A stretch of DNA of 64,000 nt from Oscillospiraceae bacterium (GTDB lineage: Bacteria > Bacillota > Clostridia > Oscillospirales > Acutalibacteraceae), in assembly GCA_015066625.1 (NCBI GenBank), contig SVOC01000004.1, forward strand, positions 1 to 64,000, in the 5' to 3' direction. Shown in pieces: positions 59,114 through 64,000 of this stretch. Both the position numbers and the translations under genes were made by a program. A model generated the notes under the pieces. That model searched no databases and was not told the DNA's origin. It worked only from the letters and a program-made list of their open reading frames with translations. Position 1 is the first letter of the stretch; every line of letters begins with the position of its first letter.

Positions 59114-61015
59114 ATGAAAAAAATCCTTTCGTTAATCCTTGCTCTTGCCGTGGTAATCGCTTCGTGCACAATGTTTGCATCGGCTTCGGGCGACCTTGAC
59201 CCTGACGATATTTCGGAATATCCCGTAATAATCGTGCCCGGCTATTCGGCTTCATCTCTCCGCCTTGAATCCGGCGAAGTGATATGGGGTCTTGACTGGG
59301 ATGAGGTTCTGGACCGTGTCCTTAACAGAATAATTGACCTGGGTATGGGTCTGGGTGCTCTTACCGTTGGCAACGCTGAAATTCTTGCCGCTACTCTGGG
59401 TGAAGAAATTTGCGAGCTTTTCGAGGAGATGCGATGCAATCCCGACGGCTCAAGCGTTTATCCCGTTGAAAGAGTTGTTTCAACCGCAGAAGAAACCTGC
59501 AGTGCAAACCTCAGGGTTACCTTCCCCAACGGCGATAACAGACACGAGCAGGATATGGCGGCTGAAATCGAAAAGTATGTCGATGACGATTACATTTTCA
59601 ACTTCACCTGTGATTTCAGAATGGGCTCCGAGTCTTGTGCAACCCAGCTTGACGAGCTTATTCAGGATGTCAAAAAATATACAGGCAAAGATAAGGTGAA
59701 TATCCTTGCCGTCAGCCACGGCGGTCAGGTAACCGCTACATATCTTGCCCTTTTCGGCTGGAAAAACGATGTTGACAATGTTGTAATGACCGTACCTGCC
59801 ATCGGCGGTGCGGGAATTGCTTATGACCTTATGTCACAGACCCTTGAATTTGACGAAGAATGTCTTATCAGATTCATTGAGCACGGTATGCGCTGGGAAG
59901 AAGATTATAACTGGCTTCTCAAAGCACAGCAGCTTGGATTCCTTGATGCGGTGCTCAATTCCCTTGTTCCCCATATTATGCCTGCTCTCGGCTATTGGGG
60001 CAGTCTGTGGGACTTTATTCCCGTTGAAAAATATGAAGCCACAAAAGCTCTTCTTCTTGACAGCACGGAAAGTGCGGCGCTTATTGCGAAGAGCGACCGT
60101 TTTCACTATGAAATCTTCCCCACAATGGGTGAAAAAATGGCGGAGTGCATTGCAAACGGTGCCAATATCTCCATTATTTCAGGTACGGGCAACAGAATTG
60201 TAACGGGTCTTAAAGAAACCTCGGATGCCATTATTACCACAACCGCATCAACCGGTGCAAAAACAGCACCCTACGGTCAGAGATTTGCCGACGGCTATGT
60301 GCAGGTCAATCCTTGCGGCGGCAAAAACAAGGTTTCTCCCGATATGACAATCGACGCTTCAACCGCATATATGCCCGACAACACCTGGTTTGTAAACGGA
60401 CTTTTCCACGGTATGACCTTCTGGGATTATTACAGCAGAGAGCTTATGATGACTCTGCTTCTTACCGATAACATTACCGATGTTTATTCGGACCCCGACT
60501 TCCCTCAGTTCAAGGATACAACAAACCCCTCTTCGGCGGTTTACGCAAGCTTTGAAGGCTGTGAAGCAGGCGAAATAAACGGCGATACAAAGCATCTTAT
60601 AATCACAAACTGCTGCTGGGAAAACGATGTAAGCCTTTCCGCAATTTACTGTGACGGTATTGACCTGAGCGTCAAAATCAACCCCTTCAAAAAGCTTGCT
60701 CCCGGTGAGAGCATTGCTCTTGATTTTAAAGGCGAAATTCCGGAGGTAAGCGGTGCGGCGGCAAGCATTACCGTTTACTACACCATGGCAACAATTACAC
60801 CCGTAGGTTACAGAACACAGTATTTTACCATCAACAACGGCGATCCTGTTTCTTCATCCGACGGACTTGTTGACCTGACCCCCCACTCACCTCTTGATTC
60901 AATCCCCGGCGGAGAAGTGATTATGAACCTTCTGGACACTCTGGGGCTGAGAGAGCTTGTAACAATGTTCTTCAACATAATCTTCTATTGGATTAACACA
61001 ATTTTTGCAATCTGA
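59114..61015 (+). CDS. Secreted lipase/LCAT-like alpha/beta hydrolase
   Basis: A 633-residue exported protein with signal peptide (1-25, FASAS). The alpha/beta hydrolase domain (about 35-420) begins with EYPVIIVPGYSAS, the oxyanion strand of LCAT-like lipases. The nucleophile Ser is in ILAVSHGGQV, a variant of GxSxG. A later RFADGYVQVNP and FVNGLFHGMTF region likely supplies His. The C-terminal 150 residues include an Ig-like beta domain and end in a hydrophobic helix. The ATG at 59114 has AAAGG upstream; ATG 59096 lacks a site. Substrate unknown. Confidence 0.75.
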   Translation: MKKILSLILALAVVIASCTMFASASGDLDPDDISEYPVIIVPGYSASSLRLESGEVIWGLDWDEVLDRVLNRIIDLGMGLGALTVGNAEILAATLGEEICELFEEMRCNPDGSSVYPVERVVSTAEETCSANLRVTFPNGDNRHEQDMAAEIEKYVDDDYIFNFTCDFRMGSESCATQLDELIQDVKKYTGKDKVNILAVSHGGQVTATYLALFGWKNDVDNVVMTVPAIGGAGIAYDLMSQTLEFDEECLIRFIEHGMRWEEDYNWLLKAQQLGFLDAVLNSLVPHIMPALGYWGSLWDFIPVEKYEATKALLLDSTESAALIAKSDRFHYEIFPTMGEKMAECIANGANISIISGTGNRIVTGLKETSDAIITTTASTGAKTAPYGQRFADGYVQVNPCGGKNKVSPDMTIDASTAYMPDNTWFVNGLFHGMTFWDYYSRELMMTLLLTDNITDVYSDPDFPQFKDTTNPSSAVYASFEGCEAGEINGDTKHLIITNCCWENDVSLSAIYCDGIDLSVKINPFKKLAPGESIALDFKGEIPEVSGAAASITVYYTMATITPVGYRTQYFTINNGDPVSSSDGLVDLTPHSPLDSIPGGEVIMNLLDTLGLRELVTMFFNIIFYWINTIFAI

Positions 61016-61027
61016 GGCATATAAAAA

Positions 61028-61876
61028 ATGAATTATCTGATGACACTCGTCGCGGATTTGCTTTTTTCTCTGCAATTCCTTTTCAATCAGCAATTCCGCA
61101 AACGCAACGGTGACGGAATCGATTCCACATTCACCTTTTCACTCTACACAAACGGCATAAGCTTTTTTATTCTGCTTGTGCTTAACGGCTTCAAGCTTCA
61201 TTTCACCTGGTTTTCTCTGCTGATTTCGGGAATATACGCCATAGTCATTCTGGGCTATGCATATTCGGGTCTGAAATCCTTTGCAACGGCAAACCTTTCG
61301 GTCTATTCCATTTTTGCAATGCTGGGCGGAATGATTCTGCCCTTTGCATACGGAGTAATCTTCTGCGACGAAGCCTTCACAACCGCAAAAGCATTTTGCA
61401 TTGTGCTTATCGGTGTTTCAACCGCACTGAGCTTTGAAAAAGGTAAAAGCAAGGGCAATAACCTTAAATATTACCTTGCGGTTTTCGTTCTCAACGGACT
61501 TGTTGGGGTGCTTTCAAAAATACACCAATCCAATGCGGAGCTATGCGTTGACAGCGGCAGCTTTATGGCAACGGTCAACCTCTGGGTTTTTGCAATCTGC
61601 CTTGTTTATCACCTTGTGAAAAACAAAAAATTTCCCGTGCTTCCTATTAAAGAAGTGGGGAATCTGGGCTGTTATGCGGCTTGCAGCGGCATAGGCAATC
61701 TGCTTTGCCTTATTGCTCTCAAAACCCTTGATGCTTCGGTGCAGTATCCCATCATTACCGGCGGCGTAATGGTTTTCTCAACAATAATCAGCATTATCCG
61801 CAAGGAAAAGCCATCGGTGAGAACGCTTATCTCAACCGCAATCGCTTTTATCTCGACCGTGCTTATAATGTTCTGA
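61028..61876 (+). CDS. DMT-superfamily (EamA-like) transporter
   Basis: A 282-residue membrane protein with ten predicted transmembrane helices, in two five-helix halves, as in drug/metabolite transporters. Family-like loops: LLFSLQFLFNQQFRKRNG, LSVYSIFAMLGGMILPFAYG and SVQYPIITGGVMVFSTIISI. It follows the lipase-like gene by 12 bases and precedes a glycosyltransferase by 18, so it may export a surface-polymer precursor. Substrate not known. Confidence 0.78.
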   Translation: MNYLMTLVADLLFSLQFLFNQQFRKRNGDGIDSTFTFSLYTNGISFFILLVLNGFKLHFTWFSLLISGIYAIVILGYAYSGLKSFATANLSVYSIFAMLGGMILPFAYGVIFCDEAFTTAKAFCIVLIGVSTALSFEKGKSKGNNLKYYLAVFVLNGLVGVLSKIHQSNAELCVDSGSFMATVNLWVFAICLVYHLVKNKKFPVLPIKEVGNLGCYAACSGIGNLLCLIALKTLDASVQYPIITGGVMVFSTIISIIRKEKPSVRTLISTAIAFISTVLIMF

Positions 61877-61894
61877 ATTAAGGAGATGTTTTAA

Positions 61895-62992
61895 ATGTGT
61901 GAATCAAAAATTCTCGACAGCATTCCGGTCACTGTTGTTATTCCGGTATATAAGGTCGAAGGTACTTTGGAGGCAACGGTAAAATCCGTTCAGTCGCAAA
62001 CACATCAAAATCTTGAAATTATTCTGGTTGATGACGGTTCTCCCGACAAAAGCGGAGAACTTTGTGAAAAGCTGGCTCTTGAAGATACCAGAATCAAGGT
62101 GATACACCAAAAAAACGCCGGCGTATCCGCTGCAAGAAATGCCGGTATTGCTGATGCGACATCTGACTACATATGTTTTGTAGACTCTGACGACGAAATT
62201 GCTTTTAACTTTATTGAAAAATCTCTCAAAGCAATTTGTGATTCCGGAGCAGAGCTCGCAGTTTGCGGTGTTACGTATTATCATACAAATGAAACCTGCT
62301 TTGAGAAAAAAGAATCCTGTAATTCTGATTTTTCTTCTTTATCATATGAACAGTGTATGGATTTGTTCAGCGACAGGATTATGCCTCTTTGTGTATCCAA
62401 AATCTTTTCTCTCGACATAATACGCAAGAATAATCTCCGTTTTCCCGAGGGGATCACCTGTGCAGAAGACGGCATATTTATGTATAACTACCTCCTTCAC
62501 TGTAAAACTGTTTCTTTTTTGGATATTCCTGCTTATCGGTACTATTTTTACAGGTCAAATTCAGGTAGCCGGACATATTCTTTTGAATCTCAGAAAATGC
62601 TTTTCTTTTCCAAAAAAACATTACTGGAAAAACACTGTTCAGAGGACGATGTAAAAAAATACTGTGCCCAAAAAGCGGTAGCCGGTATTCGCGCAAGACT
62701 TGAGTATATCGCAAAGAAAAACTCAAAAAATTATGATGAAGTAAATGCTGCGTTCGACCTCTTCCTTCCATATATTATTCCGTTGGCAGACAGCAACGAG
62801 ATTACCGTCGGTGCAAATCTGGATTGGTTTATAAAAAACAAAAAAGCTATTCTCAACAAAGAAGGAAAATTTTTGCTTGACGAAGCTTTCAAAAAGAGAA
62901 AAGCCGAAAAAAGAGCTGTTTATATCGAAGAATTCAAAAAGATGAATATGCGCCAAAAAGTCATATTTATCATAAAGAAACTTATACCGTAA
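61895..62992 (+). CDS. Glycosyltransferase family 2
   Basis: GT2 enzyme of 365 residues. The GT-A domain is clear: VTVVIPVYKVEGTLEATVKS, VQSQTHQNLEIILVDDGSPD, KNAGVSAARNAGI and FVDSDDEI with the metal-binding DxD, plus CAEDGIFMYNYLL as the acceptor-side ED motif. A helical C-terminal region with a basic tail (KRKAEKRAVYI) suggests membrane association. AAGGAGATG precedes the ATG. It likely transfers a sugar to cell-surface polysaccharide or teichoic acid, together with the following cytidylyltransferase. Confidence 0.9.
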   Translation: MCESKILDSIPVTVVIPVYKVEGTLEATVKSVQSQTHQNLEIILVDDGSPDKSGELCEKLALEDTRIKVIHQKNAGVSAARNAGIADATSDYICFVDSDDEIAFNFIEKSLKAICDSGAELAVCGVTYYHTNETCFEKKESCNSDFSSLSYEQCMDLFSDRIMPLCVSKIFSLDIIRKNNLRFPEGITCAEDGIFMYNYLLHCKTVSFLDIPAYRYYFYRSNSGSRTYSFESQKMLFFSKKTLLEKHCSEDDVKKYCAQKAVAGIRARLEYIAKKNSKNYDEVNAAFDLFLPYIIPLADSNEITVGANLDWFIKNKKAILNKEGKFLLDEAFKKRKAEKRAVYIEEFKKMNMRQKVIFIIKKLIP

Positions 62993-63008
62993 CGCAGAGG
63001 AGAAAAAA

Positions 63009-63437
63009 ATAAAAAAGTACCAAACAGGAATTACAACAGGTGTTTTCGACCTTTTTCATGTGGGACACCTGAATCTGCTTGAACGTTGTAAGGAGCAGTG
63101 TGAAACGTTGATTGTTGCGGTTTGTGACGACGATTACGTTCGCAATATAAAGAAAAAAGAACCTGTTTATCCTCTCGATGAAAGAGTAAGAATAATAAAC
63201 GCATTAAAGTGTGTTGACGAAACTGTTGTGGTTTCATTTGAAGAAGTGGATGATAAAATGCTGCTTCTGAATAAGCACAAATTCAATGTGCTCTTCTCAG
63301 GCGACGATTGGAAAGGCTCTGAAAGGTACATAAAAACCGAACAACAATTTGCGGAAGTGGGAGTATCGATAGAGTACCTTCCGTATACCCAAGGTGTATC
63401 AACTACTCAGATCAAAGAAAAAATGAGAAACCGGTGA
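63009..63437 (+). CDS. Glycerol-3-phosphate cytidylyltransferase-like (TagD family), ATA start
   Basis: A TagD-type nucleotidyltransferase of 142 residues. GITTGVFDLFHVGHLNLL carries the HxGH signature, and YTQGVSTTQIKEK is the C-terminal (I/V)STT motif. It probably makes CDP-glycerol or another CDP-alcohol for wall polymers. The full N-terminus, KKYQTGITTGVFDLFH, is in frame only from ATA at 63009, which sits 6 bases after AGAGGAG. The first standard start in frame is GTG at 63060, which would delete part of the active site. So ATA is the likely start, or the ATG has been mutated. Confidence 0.85.
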   Translation: MKKYQTGITTGVFDLFHVGHLNLLERCKEQCETLIVAVCDDDYVRNIKKKEPVYPLDERVRIINALKCVDETVVVSFEEVDDKMLLLNKHKFNVLFSGDDWKGSERYIKTEQQFAEVGVSIEYLPYTQGVSTTQIKEKMRNR

Positions 63438-63458
63438 TTATCCGAAGAAAGGAAACCT

Positions 63459-64000
63459 ATGGCGAACATGACGATAAAAAGAGAAGATGTTACACTGAAA
63501 TCCGATAACGGCAGGCTGGCTGTTTTTGATGTTGTAAAGGGCTTAGGTATGCTTCTGGTAATTTACGCACACGTAAACTATCAGCCGGAAGTGCTCACAA
63601 CCATATATTCATTTCATATGCCGCTGTTCTTTATTGTGTCCGGTATGCTTTTTGACCGAAAGCGTTTTCCTGATTTCAAATCTTTTATCACACGTAAAGC
63701 TGTAACCCTTATTTGTCCGTATGTTTTATTTTATCTGCTTTCAATTTTATATCTGATTGCTGTCAAACTGATTGCGGAAGGTTTCGGCGGTCTTGAGTGG
63801 CAAAGATATTTTACATATTTTCTTCAAATGTTTTTATCGCAAGGTTCCGCCAGGTCAGTGAATGCCCCGTTGTGGTTTGTTCCCTGTCTGTTTGCAACAG
63901 AAATAATTTACTTTTTTATTTCTGTGCTCAACAAAAAACTCATCCTTTTGATATGTGCTTTACTGAGTGCTTTGGGTTGGGTGCTTGAGTCTGGACTGCT
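63459..64000 (+). CDS. Acyltransferase family 3, partial
   Basis: The first 180 codons of a membrane acyltransferase; the frame runs past the window end. MANMTIKREDVTL is followed by the family start FDVVKGLGMLLVIYAHVN (catalytic His), then SFHMPLFFIVSGMLFDRKRF and at least four transmembrane helices. Such enzymes O-acetylate or otherwise acylate surface glycans. AAAGGAAA lies before the ATG. It continues the wall-polymer operon. Confidence 0.85.
   Translation, partial: MANMTIKREDVTLKSDNGRLAVFDVVKGLGMLLVIYAHVNYQPEVLTTIYSFHMPLFFIVSGMLFDRKRFPDFKSFITRKAVTLICPYVLFYLLSILYLIAVKLIAEGFGGLEWQRYFTYFLQMFLSQGSARSVNAPLWFVPCLFATEIIYFFISVLNKKLILLICALLSALGWVLESGL

Overview
The window looks like chromosome from an anaerobic, spore-forming, plant-polysaccharide-degrading Clostridia (Oscillospiraceae/Ruminococcaceae-like gut bacterium). 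The evidence is moderately low GC, strong AGGAGG-type ribosome sites, SpoVT, a single-chain clostridial-type PurL, two GH5 cellulases, a GH31/GH3 glycosidase pair, an ECF-type ThiT transporter, and intergenic repeats of a kind I associate with this group. The taxonomic call is inference from gene content only.

Layout. 0-4.5 kb: secreted GH5 fused to a DUF6273-like domain, a secreted beta-helix protein and a lipoprotein. 4.5-5.2 kb: decayed DNA with a 23-bp tandem repeat. 5.2-14.3 kb: accessory region with a HIRAN protein, a second GH5, an XRE regulator, small proteins, then KAP NTPase + PD-(D/E)XK nuclease + macro-domain/HTH protein + WapI-like immunity protein + ADP-ribosylglycohydrolase + vWA protein. 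14.5-20 kb: spoVT, a cation/proton antiporter, an M28 peptidase, and a sigma factor followed by membrane and secreted proteins. 21.2-30.8 kb: a membrane 7TM-LuxR regulator and a nine-gene SPFH/zinc-ribbon/TPM/lipoprotein operon, bounded by an intact tRNA-Pro and a same-orientation 3' fragment of a tRNA-Pro; this looks like an integrated island without a recombinase. 31-35.8 kb: maf-nudF, a stand-alone 5S rRNA with its own promoter, thiT under a TPP riboswitch with a large insertion, a radical SAM protein and a VTT membrane protein. 36-42.5 kb: two secreted proteins and GH31/GH3. 42.5-51.5 kb: purE-F-M-N-D-L operon. 51.6-55.6 kb: mntP, TetR, putP, WYL regulator. 55.7-59.1 kb: a five-gene phage-type tail-fibre/lysis cassette divergent from an XRE repressor and an ImmA-type protease. 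59.1-64 kb: lipase-like protein, DMT transporter, glycosyltransferase, cytidylyltransferase and a truncated acyltransferase.

Main points of interest. (1) The lysis cassette has no capsid genes, but its divergent control region has three 16-bp operator-like palindromes, two of them on or next to the cassette promoter. (2) The tRNA-Pro-bounded 9.6-kb segment. (3) Three copies of one non-SigA promoter pattern, GCGTGA-N17-CATATATA with identical spacing, one lying between the sigma-factor gene and its membrane-protein partner. (4) A PurF homologue in which the N-terminal catalytic cysteine is glycine. (5) The KAP/nuclease/macro/ARH/vWA neighbourhood. (6) The TPP riboswitch with an insertion of about 150-160 nt. 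(7) Two genes whose best-placed start codons are ACG and ATA.
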